The notes under the pieces are model-generated. The model did not search any database. It saw nothing but the letters and a program-made list of their open reading frames with translations, and was not told where the DNA came from. Both the position numbers and the translations under genes were made by a program. Positions 1-8,796 of a DNA stretch of 55,993 bases are shown here, in pieces (position 1 is the first letter of the stretch; every line of letters begins with the position of its first letter). Source of the DNA: UMGS1002 sp050946195 (GTDB lineage Bacteria; Bacillota; Clostridia; Oscillospirales; CAG-272). Location: the NCBI GenBank assembly GCA_050946195.1, contig JBMNUI010000004.1, forward strand, positions 1-55,993, given 5' to 3'.

Positions 1-605
1 CCGGCCATGAAGGGGTTGTCCTCCGGCACGTTGGCGAAAACCACAAGTTTGGCGCAGGCTATCGAGCCACAGTCGCGGCTGAGATACGCCGCACGCCTGA
101 TTGTCTCCCCCATGCGGGAGATGGCGTCCATGTTGATGCCGGCCTTGGTGGTGGCGACATTGACCGACGAGCAGACCAGCTTGGTTTCTGATAGCGCCTC
201 GGGTATGACCGAGATGAGGTTTTCGGCGCCAACTGTAAATCCCTTATGTACCAGCGCCGAAAAACCGCCGATAAAGTTGATGCCTATCGCCCCGGCGGCA
301 CGGTCAAGAGTATGCGCGATCTTGAGGTAGCCCTCCGGCGATATGTTGCTGCCTACAAGCGATATCGGGGTAACCGATACCCGCTTGTTGACAATCGGGA
401 TTCCGTACTGCTTTTCGATTTCCTCGCCGACCGGCACCAGCCGGCACGCGGTGCGGGTTATTTTATCGTAAATTTTCTGACACAGACGGTCTGTGTCCTC
501 AGATACGCAGTCAAACAGGGATATCCCCATCGTGATGGTCCGGATATCCAGATTTTCCTGACGTATCATATTTATCGTTTCGAGAATATCAGACGTGTTA
601 AGCAT
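1..605 (-). CDS. UPF0210 (PFL/DUF711) family protein, 3' end beyond window
   Basis: Reading leftward from an ATG at 605, the frame stays open to the window edge, giving about 201 residues of a longer protein. It begins MLNTSDILETINMIRQENLD and continues through a TMGISLFDC segment, an NISPEGYLKIA segment and a GFSALVHKGFT segment. I recognise these as the UPF0210/DUF711 family, whose members are about 450 residues; the biochemical role is not established. It lies 19 bases downstream of an ACT-domain gene, the usual partner in Firmicutes, so the two are probably co-transcribed. The C-terminal half is outside the window. Family assignment is confident; function is unknown. Confidence 0.9.
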   Translation of the reverse strand, partial: MLNTSDILETINMIRQENLDIRTITMGISLFDCVSEDTDRLCQKIYDKITRTACRLVPVGEEIEKQYGIPIVNKRVSVTPISLVGSNISPEGYLKIAHTLDRAAGAIGINFIGGFSALVHKGFTVGAENLISVIPEALSETKLVCSSVNVATTKAGINMDAISRMGETIRRAAYLSRDCGSIACAKLVVFANVPEDNPFMA

Positions 606-624
606 ATAAAAGTTCCCGGCTTTC

Positions 625-894
625 CTATATACGATGCATTGAATTGAAAATATCCTCGTGCATAACGTGTATGTCGAGATTTTTGGCGCGCCCCAGCTCT
701 GCGAGCCTGTCGGCAAATTCAACAAAGGGGATTTTCAGTTTCTCAACATCGGCAAGCATGATCATGGCGAAATACTCGCCGAGCACGGTCTGTGATATGT
801 CGAGAATGTTCACGTCGTTTGCGGCACACTCGGTGCTGACCAGCGCGATAATGCCCACCGTGTCCTTACCTGTTACTGTGATTACTGCTTTCAT
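625..894 (-). CDS. ACT domain-containing protein (UPF0237 type)
   Basis: An 89-residue protein made almost entirely of one ACT domain (MKAVITVTGKDTVGIIALVS at the N-terminus). ACT domains usually bind amino acids and work as regulatory modules; stand-alone short versions are annotated UPF0237. The frame extends further upstream, but the ATG at 894 is preceded by GGAAGGA at good spacing and matches the family's start. It is followed 19 bases later by the UPF0210 gene, a conserved pairing that suggests joint function. A promoter lies at 926-954. The ligand cannot be told from sequence. Confidence 0.92.
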   Translation of the reverse strand: MKAVITVTGKDTVGIIALVSTECAANDVNILDISQTVLGEYFAMIMLADVEKLKIPFVEFADRLAELGRAKNLDIHVMHEDIFNSMHRI

Positions 895-925
895 AGCGGT
901 TCCTTCCAAAATAGACTGTGCCAGT

Positions 926-954
926 ATTATACAGCATTTCTTCATTATTTTCAA
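926..954 (-). promoter_or_regulatory. Sigma-A promoter for the ACT/UPF0210 pair
   Basis: On the minus strand TTGAAA (954-949) is separated by 17 bases from TATAAT (931-926), about 30 bases upstream of the ACT-domain start codon. Near-consensus housekeeping promoter. Confidence 0.75.
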
Positions 955-994
955 GTATCGGGGCGGCGGCAATATAAAAAATAGGCATCTTTGG

Positions 995-1023
995 TTGTTT
1001 TGCAGTCAAAAATATTGTATAAT
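995..1023 (+). promoter_or_regulatory. Sigma-A promoter for the small membrane protein gene
   Basis: TTGTTT at 995-1000, 17-base spacer, TATAAT at 1018-1023, about 65 bases upstream of the ATG at 1091. The perfect -10 makes it credible; the -35 is weaker. Confidence 0.6.
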
Positions 1024-1090
1024 AATGTAGAAATAACAACCCCCGCCGACAGGCCGGGGAAAATCCTTCTTTATAGGTGAGTTTTGAAAC

Positions 1091-1633
1091 ATGAACGAGT
1101 TTACCTCATATGAGTTTACCGTCTCCCAAAAGTATGAGGGCAAGTATTTCTGGAGGCGGGTCGCCCTTATTGCAGCTTATGTTTTTTATGTTGTAGCCGC
1201 TTTTATAATAGGCGCCTTTGCCCGGCTTATAGCCCCTCTGCTTGCCTTCGTGCCGCTGAGCGTCTGGGTGCTGGTCTTTTTTACCTGGCGTTATGTGAAT
1301 GTGGATTACGAATACTCTATAATCTCGGGTATCTTGACATTTACCAAAGTATATGGAAACCGCTCTCGCAAAAAAATCACCGAAATCAAACTCAAGGACG
1401 CTTCTGCCATCGCCCCGCTTGACGACCGGCTGCAGAAAAGCCGGCTTGAAGCCTGGGGCGCCAAGCAGGTCTTTTCAGCTCTGTCCTCCTCCTCGGCTAA
1501 AGACGCTTACTTTATAACTTATGTAAACGAAAAAAACGAAAAATGCGCTTTCCTCTTCGAAGCAACCGAAAGAGCGCTCAAATTATGCAAATACTATAAC
1601 CCGTCAACAGTTATCACAACCGTGAGCCGCTGA
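1091..1633 (+). CDS. Conserved clostridial membrane protein (DUF6106-like)
   Basis: A 180-residue protein with a short soluble N-terminus, two closely spaced hydrophobic segments (roughly residues 24-50 and 52-68), then a soluble region of about 110 residues. The soluble part starts with VDYEYSIISGILTFTKVYG, a pattern seen in bacterial PH-like membrane-associated domains. It resembles small clostridial proteins annotated DUF6106; no function is known to me. AGGTGAG precedes the ATG. It is monocistronic, with its own promoter and an intergenic repeat element directly after the stop codon. Being a real gene is well supported; the family name is recalled, not checked. Confidence 0.75.
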   Translation: MNEFTSYEFTVSQKYEGKYFWRRVALIAAYVFYVVAAFIIGAFARLIAPLLAFVPLSVWVLVFFTWRYVNVDYEYSIISGILTFTKVYGNRSRKKITEIKLKDASAIAPLDDRLQKSRLEAWGAKQVFSALSSSSAKDAYFITYVNEKNEKCAFLFEATERALKLCKYYNPSTVITTVSR

Positions 1634-1635
1634 TG

Positions 1636-1684
1636 TCGGGGGCGCTGCCCCCGAACCCCGCTTTACTTGCAGGGCTCTGCCCGC
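1636..1684. repeat. Interspersed hairpin repeat, copy 1 (partial)
   Basis: A GC hairpin (GGGGGCGCTGCCCCC, 1638-1652) is followed by GAACCCCGCT. This is the first half of the two-hairpin repeat also found near 5.8, 18.5, 22.2, 32.0 and 42.1 kb. The second hairpin is absent here. It lies right after a stop codon. Confidence 0.75.
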
Positions 1685-1695
1685 AATTTATTTTC

Positions 1696-1724
1696 TTGAC
1701 ACATCATAAAATCGCGGATATAAT
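1696..1724 (+). promoter_or_regulatory. Consensus sigma-A promoter for ymdB
   Basis: TTGACA at 1696-1701, a 17-base spacer and TATAAT at 1719-1724: an exact match to both hexamers, 32 bases upstream of the ATG at 1757. Confidence 0.9.
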
Positions 1725-1756
1725 AGTGTTGAAGTAATTATGAGATTGGATCAAAC

Positions 1757-2527
1757 ATGAACATTTTAGCGCTCGGCGACATCACCGGAACAGTCACGAT
1801 AAGGCACCTGCGCGAGAATCTCTGGCGGCAGAGAAGGGCACTCGGTGTGGATTTTGTTGTCGCAAACGGCGAGAACGCAAGCGAAATTCATGGTATCACA
1901 GCCGGGGATGCTCAGGTGCTGCTCGACTGCGGGGTTGACCTTATCACCACAGGAAACCATGTTTTCAGGAAAAGGGATATCGGGGAGCTGCTTGATATCT
2001 CGTGCAGCATAATCCGGCCGGCAAACTACCCGGCCGCCTGCCCCGGTACCGGCAGCGTAATCAGGCAGATCGACGGCTGGCGGCTTTTGTGCATGAATGT
2101 CATGGGGGTGGTTTATCTGGAGCCGCTCGCCTGTCCGTTTGAGACGGTCGAGCGGATTCTTGAGCGGGAGCGGGGGAACTATGACATCTCGCTGCTCGAT
2201 ATACATGCAGAAGCCACCTCTGAGAAGCAGGCGCTGGCCCGGTATTTCGACGGCCGAATAAATATTATCTTCGGCACGCACACACACGTACAGACCGCCG
2301 ACGAGCAGATACTTCCGGGAGGTACCGGGTATATAACCGACCTTGGCATGTCGGGTCCTGTCGGCGGGATACTCGGCACCGCGACAGAGCCGGTGATAGC
2401 GCGTTTCACCACCAAGATGCCGCAAAGGTTTTCGGTCGCCGGCGGGAATATTGAGGTCCGGGGAGCTCTTTTTGAGCTTGACCCGGCTTCCGGGAGGGTT
2501 TCCTCGGTCAGCAGGGTACAGTTTTAG
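1757..2527 (+). CDS. ymdB: YmdB-family metallophosphoesterase
   Basis: A 256-residue protein of the TIGR00282/YmdB family, cytoplasmic dinuclear-metal phosphodiesterases shown in Bacillus to hydrolyse 2',3'-cyclic nucleotides and to affect biofilm and RNA turnover. The metal-ligand blocks are in order: GDITG near residue 8, NGENAS near 37, TGNHVF near 65, DIHAEATSEK near 150 and GTHTHVQTAD near 174. Length matches the family. It has its own consensus promoter and stands alone, without the rny (RNase Y) neighbour seen in Bacillus. The ribosome-binding site before the ATG is weak. Family confident; substrate inferred from relatives. Confidence 0.93.
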   Translation: MNILALGDITGTVTIRHLRENLWRQRRALGVDFVVANGENASEIHGITAGDAQVLLDCGVDLITTGNHVFRKRDIGELLDISCSIIRPANYPAACPGTGSVIRQIDGWRLLCMNVMGVVYLEPLACPFETVERILERERGNYDISLLDIHAEATSEKQALARYFDGRINIIFGTHTHVQTADEQILPGGTGYITDLGMSGPVGGILGTATEPVIARFTTKMPQRFSVAGGNIEVRGALFELDPASGRVSSVSRVQF

Positions 2528-2634
2528 ACAAATTCGACCGGCCTGTTGGAAAAACAACAGAGCCGCCCGCTCTGTTCGGGTATACTATAACTGCATGATG
2601 TTTGATAATATCACAGAAAGGAGCGGCAGGAATA

Positions 2635-2952
2635 ATGGTTGAAAAGGTCTACAGGCTGGCACACGGCGACTCAAAGATTATCGAGAAGGTTTTGTTTGAT
2701 GAGAATATTCACTATATTCACATGATTCTGAACAAAGCCGAGGGTCCGCCGGTTCATTATTCAAACTCAAACGTGTATATGACGGTTGTCCGGGGGATTC
2801 TTTCAATCGGGCTCGACGATGCCGGGCCGAGAAAGTACCCAGCAGGAACGCTGCTCAAAATACCGCAAGGCACAAAGATGGATATTAAAAATCAACACGA
2901 TATGACATTGGAACTGATTGTTGTCAAGGCACCTGCGCCGGGAAAACCTTGA
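2635..2952 (+). CDS. Small cupin-domain protein next to hcp
   Basis: A 105-residue single-domain protein with a cupin fold signature: GPPVHYSNSNVYMTVVRGIL, then PAGTLLKIPQGTKMDI. The classical metal-binding histidines of cupin motif 1 are only partly present. The ATG at 2635 was chosen over an upstream in-frame start because it is preceded by AAAGGAGCGG. It ends 26 bases before hcp and is probably co-transcribed with it; a cupin beside hcp recurs in anaerobes. It may help sense or protect against nitrosative or oxidative stress, but that is inference from context only. Confidence 0.85.
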   Translation: MVEKVYRLAHGDSKIIEKVLFDENIHYIHMILNKAEGPPVHYSNSNVYMTVVRGILSIGLDDAGPRKYPAGTLLKIPQGTKMDIKNQHDMTLELIVVKAPAPGKP

Positions 2953-2978
2953 TTTTAAAATAATCTGGAGGTTACTTT

Positions 2979-4610
2979 ATGAGCATGTTTTGTTATCAGT
3001 GTCAGGAAACCGCCGGTGGAAAGGGCTGTACAGTGCGCGGTGTATGCGGGAAAACCGAGGAGGTCGCAAAGCTTCAGGATTTGTTGATTTACACCATCAA
3101 GGGCATAGCCGATATTGTCGTCAAGGGTGGCATTGACGTCGGCAGCCTCGGGAAGCTCAACCGCGAGGTGCTGACCAGCCTGTTTATGACTATTACAAAC
3201 GTCAACTTCGACCCCGATGCCATAGAGCGTCAGATAAGAAAAATGCTTGATGCGAGGGACGAGCTGAGAGGGTCGATAGACTCTTCGGGCCTGCATGACG
3301 CCGCCACATTTACGGCAGACTCGCGGGACGAGATGCTTGAAATTGCATCCTCGGCTGGTGTACTCGCCATCGAGGATGAGGATATCCGCTCGCTGTCCCA
3401 GATTATTACATACGGAATCAAGGGCATTGCGGCATATGCCGAACACGCCGCAAATATCGGCAGGGAGGACACCGATATTTATGCCTTTATTTATGAAGCG
3501 CTGGCAAAGACGCTCGATGAAACAAGCACGGTCGACGACCTCGTAGCCCTGACTCTTAAGACCGGCGAGTACGGGGTTCGGGTAATGGCCCTGCTTGATG
3601 CGGCCAACACCTCAAGATTCGGAGACCCCAAGATTACCGAGGTCAACATCGGTGTTCGGAAAAACCCCGCCATTCTTATCTCGGGACATGACCTGACCGA
3701 CCTTGAGCAGTTGCTTGAGCAGACTCAGGGGGCCGGTGTCGACGTCTACACACACGGCGAGATGCTGCCCGCGCATTACTACCCGGCGTTTAAAAAATAT
3801 GAGAATTTCGTCGGGAACTACGGAAACTCGTGGTGGCGGCAGCTTGAGGAGTTTGTGTCCTTCCGCGGCCCGATAATATTCACCACAAACTGCATCGTGC
3901 CGCCGAGGAGCGAGGAGGTCAGGAGCAGAATCTTTACCACAGGCTCCGCGGGGTATCCGGGCTGCAAACACATAGCCGCCGACAAGAACGGCAAAAAGGA
4001 CTTTTCGGAGGTCATCGCGCTGGCAAAGACCCTGCCCGCCCCAGAGGAAATCGAGACCGGCAGCATCACCGGCGGGTTTGCCCACCGGCAGGTTGTAGCG
4101 CTGGCCGATAAAGTGGTTGAGGCCGTAAAGTCGGGCGCAATCAAGAAGTTCTTTGTCATGGCAGGCTGCGACGGGCGGATTAAGTCGAGAGAGTATTACA
4201 CCGAATTTGCCAAAAAACTGCCGCAGAACACCGTAATTCTCACCGCGGGCTGCGCAAAATACCGCTACAACAAGCTCTCGTTGGGGGATATCGGAGGAAT
4301 TCCGCGGGTGCTTGATGCCGGTCAGTGCAACGATTCGTATTCACTTGTGGTTATTGCACAGAAATTAAAGGAGGTATTTGGGCTGGACGACATAAACAAG
4401 TTACCAATAGTCTTCAACATTGCTTGGTATGAACAGAAAGCGGTTATTGTGCTTCTTGCGTTGCTCTATCTGGGGGTGAAGAACATCCATTTAGGGCCGA
4501 CGCATCCGGGTTTCCTGTCGCCTGCGGTCGGCAGGATGCTGGTCGATAAATTCGGACTGGCAAAAATCGGCACAGCAGACGCTGATATCGAGCTTTTTAT
4601 GGCCAACTGA
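2979..4610 (+). CDS. hcp: Hybrid cluster protein (hydroxylamine/NO reductase type)
   Basis: A 543-residue cytoplasmic iron-sulfur protein. The N-terminus MSMFCYQCQETAGGKGCTV carries the CxxC-(7-8)-C-type cysteine motif for the first cluster. Downstream it shows the conserved cysteines of the hybrid 4Fe-2S-2O cluster in TNCIVPP, GYPGCKH, AGCDGR and TAGCAKYRYN. Hcp proteins reduce hydroxylamine in vitro and protect anaerobes from nitric oxide. TGGAGG sits at good spacing before the ATG. The cupin gene is 26 bases upstream, and a strong bidirectional terminator follows at 4615-4655. Length and motifs are normal. Assignment is secure; the physiological substrate is not settled. Confidence 0.97.
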   Translation: MSMFCYQCQETAGGKGCTVRGVCGKTEEVAKLQDLLIYTIKGIADIVVKGGIDVGSLGKLNREVLTSLFMTITNVNFDPDAIERQIRKMLDARDELRGSIDSSGLHDAATFTADSRDEMLEIASSAGVLAIEDEDIRSLSQIITYGIKGIAAYAEHAANIGREDTDIYAFIYEALAKTLDETSTVDDLVALTLKTGEYGVRVMALLDAANTSRFGDPKITEVNIGVRKNPAILISGHDLTDLEQLLEQTQGAGVDVYTHGEMLPAHYYPAFKKYENFVGNYGNSWWRQLEEFVSFRGPIIFTTNCIVPPRSEEVRSRIFTTGSAGYPGCKHIAADKNGKKDFSEVIALAKTLPAPEEIETGSITGGFAHRQVVALADKVVEAVKSGAIKKFFVMAGCDGRIKSREYYTEFAKKLPQNTVILTAGCAKYRYNKLSLGDIGGIPRVLDAGQCNDSYSLVVIAQKLKEVFGLDDINKLPIVFNIAWYEQKAVIVLLALLYLGVKNIHLGPTHPGFLSPAVGRMLVDKFGLAKIGTADADIELFMAN

Positions 4611-4614
4611 TACA

Positions 4615-4655
4615 AAACAGAATCCCGCCGTTGTGAAAACGGCGGGATTCTGTTT
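4615..4655. terminator. Bidirectional intrinsic terminator between hcp and the AraC gene
   Basis: A perfect 18-bp stem (4615-4632 with 4638-4655) with a 5-base loop, A-rich on the left and ending in TTT on the right. It sits between hcp and the convergent AraC-type gene and could serve both. The 115 bases to the next stop codon hold only a second weak stem near 4710-4745. Confidence 0.88.
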
Positions 4656-4772
4656 CAATACCCCCATGCACCGGGCATACCCTTTTCCAAAGTCAACCGT
4701 AAGATGATGGTAGCAGTGCGCGGGATATGATACCCGTGCTGCTTTATTAGTGTTGCGGAGCCCCACAAATCT

Positions 4773-5657
4773 TTACTCTCTGTTTTCGATTATCTCCTGT
4801 CCGGTCGCACGGTATTTGGCCGGGGTGACTCCGGTTGCCTTGGTGAACACGCGGATGAAATACGAGGTGCTGTTAAACCCGCAGGCAAAGGCGGTCTCGG
4901 TCACGCCCCTGCCTTCTTTGAGCATCATTTTGCTCCGGCTTATCCGCACGCTGCGGATATAGTCATGCACGGTAAAGCCGGTATACCGTCGGAAGACCCG
5001 GGTCAGGTAGTCCTTGTTGATGTAAAAATGGCTGGCAATCTCGTCAAGACCTGAGAGCGTCCGGTAATTCTTGCGGACGTATCTTATAACATCATATATT
5101 ATGTTAGGCATATCTGGCGGGCCGAACAGCTCGGAATTGTTGTCCGGGTGTCCGGCCTCGTTGTTGATAAATATCAAAAGTTCGGCAAGCCGACCGAGCA
5201 CGGTAAGCGGCGGCAGCTCTGAGCCGGGGTCGGTGCATTGCTTGATATCCTCAAGCAGCTCCTTCAGTTTATCCCTGCTCTCCGGCGGGATTCTGAGCAG
5301 GTTTATCTCCGCAAACCGCTCGTCCATAAATATGCCGAGCGTCGACTTGTTTCCCCCTTCAATCCACGAAAAAGCGTCCTGGGGAATCCAGACTGCGTAT
5401 CTCTCATATACCGAGTCTTCGGCAGCCAGCGCATAGTGCGGCTCCCCGGCGCGGCAGAAAAAGATGTCCCCGAAGCCGAGCTTATATGTCTTCCGGCCGG
5501 CAAAGTGCAGCATGCGTCCCGACAGGATAATGCAGATCTCCATGAAGGCATGCTCGTGCATGTGGTCGTAATAGGTCTCGGGCGACACCTTTTCCTTTGC
5601 ATACCTGATTTTTATAGGATAGTTGCCGGTGAGATTTAGCACCACATGCTGCCTCAT
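4773..5657 (-). CDS. AraC-family regulator with cupin-type sensor domain
   Basis: A 294-residue regulator. Residues ~20-110 form a cupin-like ligand-binding domain (YDHMHEHAFMEICIILSGRM, then FGDIFFCRAGEPH). Residues ~195-290 form the twin helix-turn-helix DNA-binding domain, with the family signature near FACGFNSTSYFIRVFTKATG. The frame runs further upstream through a repeat element, but the ATG at 5657 has AGGAGGGG at 8 bases, so the longer version is rejected. It is divergent from the FAD oxidoreductase/surface-protein operon starting at 5972 and is the obvious candidate regulator of it. AraC proteins of this build usually respond to sugars. Ligand unknown. Confidence 0.9.
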   Translation of the reverse strand: MRQHVVLNLTGNYPIKIRYAKEKVSPETYYDHMHEHAFMEICIILSGRMLHFAGRKTYKLGFGDIFFCRAGEPHYALAAEDSVYERYAVWIPQDAFSWIEGGNKSTLGIFMDERFAEINLLRIPPESRDKLKELLEDIKQCTDPGSELPPLTVLGRLAELLIFINNEAGHPDNNSELFGPPDMPNIIYDVIRYVRKNYRTLSGLDEIASHFYINKDYLTRVFRRYTGFTVHDYIRSVRISRSKMMLKEGRGVTETAFACGFNSTSYFIRVFTKATGVTPAKYRATGQEIIENRE

Positions 5658-5765
5658 ATCCCGCCCCTCCTGCGCAATGTTCTCTGATTTATCATACCAC
5701 TCCCGCGCTGCCCTGTCAATTGTCCGGCTGACTTTTCGGGATCCACCACCCGACCCCAAAGAAGG

Positions 5766-5836
5766 CGGCGGGGCTCTGCCCCGCACCCTGCTCAAGCCCC
5801 TTTTGGAAAAGGGTTTTAAAAATCTCCAAAACTTTC
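5766..5836. repeat. Interspersed hairpin repeat, copy 2
   Basis: A GC hairpin at 5768-5784 is followed by CACCCTGCT, a second hairpin with CCCCTTTTGGAAAAGGG at its centre, then AAAAATCTCCAAAACTTT. The second arm differs from the 32 kb copy but still pairs. It lies between the divergent AraC gene and the FAD oxidoreductase operon. The remaining 130 bases hold a possible -10 (TATAAT, 5934-5939) with no good -35. Confidence 0.75.
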
Positions 5837-5971
5837 TCATCCGAAAGCCAGGGTAGCCCAATTCTTGTGCGGAAAGTCGTAAAAGTTAAATTTTTGGTAG
5901 TAAATTTTATATATTGCGGGGCATGAAGCATTGTATAATAAAAATAAAATCAAACTTGTTTGGAGAATGGC

Positions 5972-7252
5972 ATGTCAAAGGTAATGTATTCAAAAACCCT
6001 CAATTCCCTTGGCGAATATGATGTTGCGGTGCTCGGCGGCGGTCCGGCGGGCGTGTGCGCGGCAATTGAAGCGGCCCGATGCGGGCGGCGGGTGCTGCTT
6101 GTAGAGGCGACAGGCATGCTCGGCGGAATGGCAACCGCCGGACTGGTAGGCCCCTTTATGACCTGCTATGACCGCGACGGGGACGAGCAGGTAATAAAGG
6201 GGCTTTTTGATGAAATTGTCGACCGGGTGGTGGAGATGTCGGGCGCGGTCAGCCCCGATAAAACCGACTCTCCCAGCCGCTGGACCTCATATATAAAAAA
6301 ATATCACCGGCGTGTGACCCCGTTTGATTCCTTCATCCTTCAGCTTGTGCTTGACAGGATGGTAAAAGAGGCCGGCGTACATACGTTTTTGTATACAAGG
6401 TATGTCGACAGCATTTGTACTGACGGCAAGATCGACAGCATTGTATTGGCGGCCCCGCAGGGGCTTGTCGCGGCGCGCGCCGGAGTTTATATCGACTGCA
6501 CGGGGAATGCCGACGTGGCGGCGGCCTCGGGGGTGCCGACCTGGAAGGGGAGCGAGAAAGGCTATCCCCCGCAGCCCGCCACATTGTTCTTTGAGGTCGA
6601 CAATGTCAACGACCGGAACTACACCGCAAGGCCTCCGCGGCCGGTCAAGGCCTACCAAAAGCCGCTTGCCGGCAGCTATAAAGTCAACCATGACCGCGTG
6701 TACGGGGTCGATGCCACAGACGCCCTGAGCATGACCGAGGCGCACATGAAGGGACGCGAGCAGGTGCTTGAATCATATGAGAAGCTGCTCGCGACCCCCG
6801 GCTTTGGTAACTGCCGGATAACCCAGATTGCCCCGGTCATAGGAGTCCGCGAGAGCAGGCATATTCAGGGGCTGTATATGCTGACTGTCAAAGATCTTGG
6901 CGAAGGCCGGATATTTGAGGATGCTATAGCCTGCTGCGGCTACGGAATGGATGTTCACAGCCGCGACGGGAAGATGAGCGGAGGCTTTCACGGCGAGGTG
7001 GCCAAGGTATACACGATACCCTATCGCTGCATGGTCCCGGTAGGCTGCTCGAATCTGCTTGTGGCCGGTAAAACCATATGCGCTGAGTCACAGGCGGCCG
7101 GCAGCTTTCGCATAATGCCGGGCTGCATGGCGCTCGGCCAGGCGGCGGGGGCCGCCGCGGCGCTTGCCTGCGAGGGCGGTATTTTGCCCGGGCAGGTTGA
7201 CACCGCCCGTCTGCGTGAACTGCTGAAAAAGCACGGGGCGTATATTATCTAA
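5972..7252 (+). CDS. FAD-dependent oxidoreductase
   Basis: A 426-residue flavoprotein of the FAD_oxidored type. The dinucleotide-binding signature VAVLGGGPAGVCAAIEAARC is at residues ~18-37, followed by VLLVEATGMLGGMATAGLVG, where the second beta strand and a GG-rich loop clamp FAD. A C-terminal segment (RIMPGCMALGQAAGAAAALA) closes the FAD site. The ATG at 5972 is preceded by TTGGAGA; an in-frame TTG at 5960 is rejected because it overlaps that site. There is no signal peptide, so it is probably cytoplasmic. It heads a four-gene run with three exported proteins. Substrate unknown; relatives are often near carbohydrate genes. Confidence 0.9.
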   Translation: MSKVMYSKTLNSLGEYDVAVLGGGPAGVCAAIEAARCGRRVLLVEATGMLGGMATAGLVGPFMTCYDRDGDEQVIKGLFDEIVDRVVEMSGAVSPDKTDSPSRWTSYIKKYHRRVTPFDSFILQLVLDRMVKEAGVHTFLYTRYVDSICTDGKIDSIVLAAPQGLVAARAGVYIDCTGNADVAAASGVPTWKGSEKGYPPQPATLFFEVDNVNDRNYTARPPRPVKAYQKPLAGSYKVNHDRVYGVDATDALSMTEAHMKGREQVLESYEKLLATPGFGNCRITQIAPVIGVRESRHIQGLYMLTVKDLGEGRIFEDAIACCGYGMDVHSRDGKMSGGFHGEVAKVYTIPYRCMVPVGCSNLLVAGKTICAESQAAGSFRIMPGCMALGQAAGAAAALACEGGILPGQVDTARLRELLKKHGAYII

Positions 7253-7307
7253 GGGTCGGCATGGAAAACTTAATATAAAACGGTTCTGCCGAAAGAGGGG
7301 GGTTGAC

Positions 7308-8774
7308 ATGAAAACCAAAATAAGAGTGATTAGTTTTATACTTATGCTGGGACTTGTGGTATTGGCCTTGTCGGCGTGTACCAACAGCGGAGAGGGGGAG
7401 GAAACCACCACTGCCGGAACACAGCCCGGGGAGTCCAATACCGGTGGCGAGACCACCGCAAGGAACAGCCTGCCGCCCGGCCTCGACTTCGGGGGCGCCG
7501 AGGTCAAAATTCTTTACTGGAGTGACGCTAATAACGAAGAGTTCAACATCCCGGAGCAGACCGGCTCCCTTATATACGACGCTGTTTGGAAGCGTGACCT
7601 CAATGTTCAGCAGAGCCTTAACGTCAAATTCAACTGGAACGGTCAGCCCGGGAACAAATCCCAGCTCGCGAATTTCCAGCGCTATGTTCAGAACAGCGTG
7701 CAGGCGGGGGATAAAAACATCGAGATAATCGCGGTCCACAGCATGGTCATGGGGGCGCTTGCCGCCTCGGGGCTTATGCAGAACCTGCTCGACACCGAAT
7801 ACCTCGACTTTGAGATGCCCTGGTGGCCCGACGACCTTATCGAAAACTCGACGATTCGGGACCGGTTGTATTTTGCCTCGGGCGACATTTCGCTCAACAC
7901 CCTGCTCGGGATGATAGGTCTGTTTTTCAACAAGGAAATGGTGCGGAATGATTATTATGCCTATGTCGACGCCGGGACGTGGACGCTTGACAGGATGCTT
8001 GCCGAGAGCGAGAATTTTTACCGCGACAACAACGGCAGCCAGTCCAAGGACAAAGACGACACATATGCGTATGTGACCTATTCGGGAATGATAAACCCCC
8101 TGTTTGTCGGGTCGGGAATCCGCTTTGTAACCAAGACCGCCGACGGGGATGTTGCGGTGTCCGAGACCTATGCCTCGGAAAAAACCCAGGGGCTGCTTCA
8201 GAAGGTCATATACAACCTTTACGATAAGAACGACTGGATTTACTTCCCGAATATCGACGATTGCACCGACGTGTTTGTCGCGGGAAGGTCGCTGTTTTAT
8301 ATGGCCTCTGTGCGCCTGACCCTTAATGCGCTGGTCGATGTCGAGGGACTTAAGTACGGAATTCTGCCCAATCCGAAATACAACGAGGAGCAGGAGTCCT
8401 ATTACACCCTCATGGCGAACACATACTCGATGTACGGCATATGCGTGTCGGTTCTTGACACCGATATTCAGAGCGCGGTGATTGAGGCTATGGCAAGCGA
8501 AGGCTATTACGAGGTCACCCCGGCGGTGTTCGAGACGGCGCTGAAGGTGCGCTACTCGAATGACGACAACGACTCACGCATGTTTGACATACTAAGAGAG
8601 ACTTCAATCTTTGAAATCGGCCTGATTTTCAGCGACCAGCTCGGCAAAATCCCGAGCACCGGGCTCTTCAGCCGCGTAGACAATCGCAGCTCTGATTGGA
8701 TGTCCTATATGAAGTCTCAGGAAAAGAGCCTGAATAATTACCTCAGAATTCTGAACAGCTCATTTAGCAAATGA
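7308..8774 (+). CDS. Orphan extracellular solute-binding lipoprotein
   Basis: A 488-residue lipoprotein. The N-terminus has a charged start, a hydrophobic core and the lipobox LSAC near residue 24, then a Thr/Glu/Gly-rich linker and a large domain resembling family 1 extracellular solute-binding proteins (FAGRSLFYMASVRL with a following KYGILPNPKY segment, typical of sugar-binding receptors). AGAGGGGGG precedes the ATG. No ABC permease or ATPase is adjacent, so it is either an orphan receptor using a distant transporter or a surface binding protein. It lies 55 bases after the oxidoreductase and 22 before the next gene. Ligand unknown; carbohydrate is likely. Confidence 0.85.
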   Translation: MKTKIRVISFILMLGLVVLALSACTNSGEGEETTTAGTQPGESNTGGETTARNSLPPGLDFGGAEVKILYWSDANNEEFNIPEQTGSLIYDAVWKRDLNVQQSLNVKFNWNGQPGNKSQLANFQRYVQNSVQAGDKNIEIIAVHSMVMGALAASGLMQNLLDTEYLDFEMPWWPDDLIENSTIRDRLYFASGDISLNTLLGMIGLFFNKEMVRNDYYAYVDAGTWTLDRMLAESENFYRDNNGSQSKDKDDTYAYVTYSGMINPLFVGSGIRFVTKTADGDVAVSETYASEKTQGLLQKVIYNLYDKNDWIYFPNIDDCTDVFVAGRSLFYMASVRLTLNALVDVEGLKYGILPNPKYNEEQESYYTLMANTYSMYGICVSVLDTDIQSAVIEAMASEGYYEVTPAVFETALKVRYSNDDNDSRMFDILRETSIFEIGLIFSDQLGKIPSTGLFSRVDNRSSDWMSYMKSQEKSLNNYLRILNSSFSK

Positions 8775-8796
8775 AAACAATAAAGGAGAAAAAACC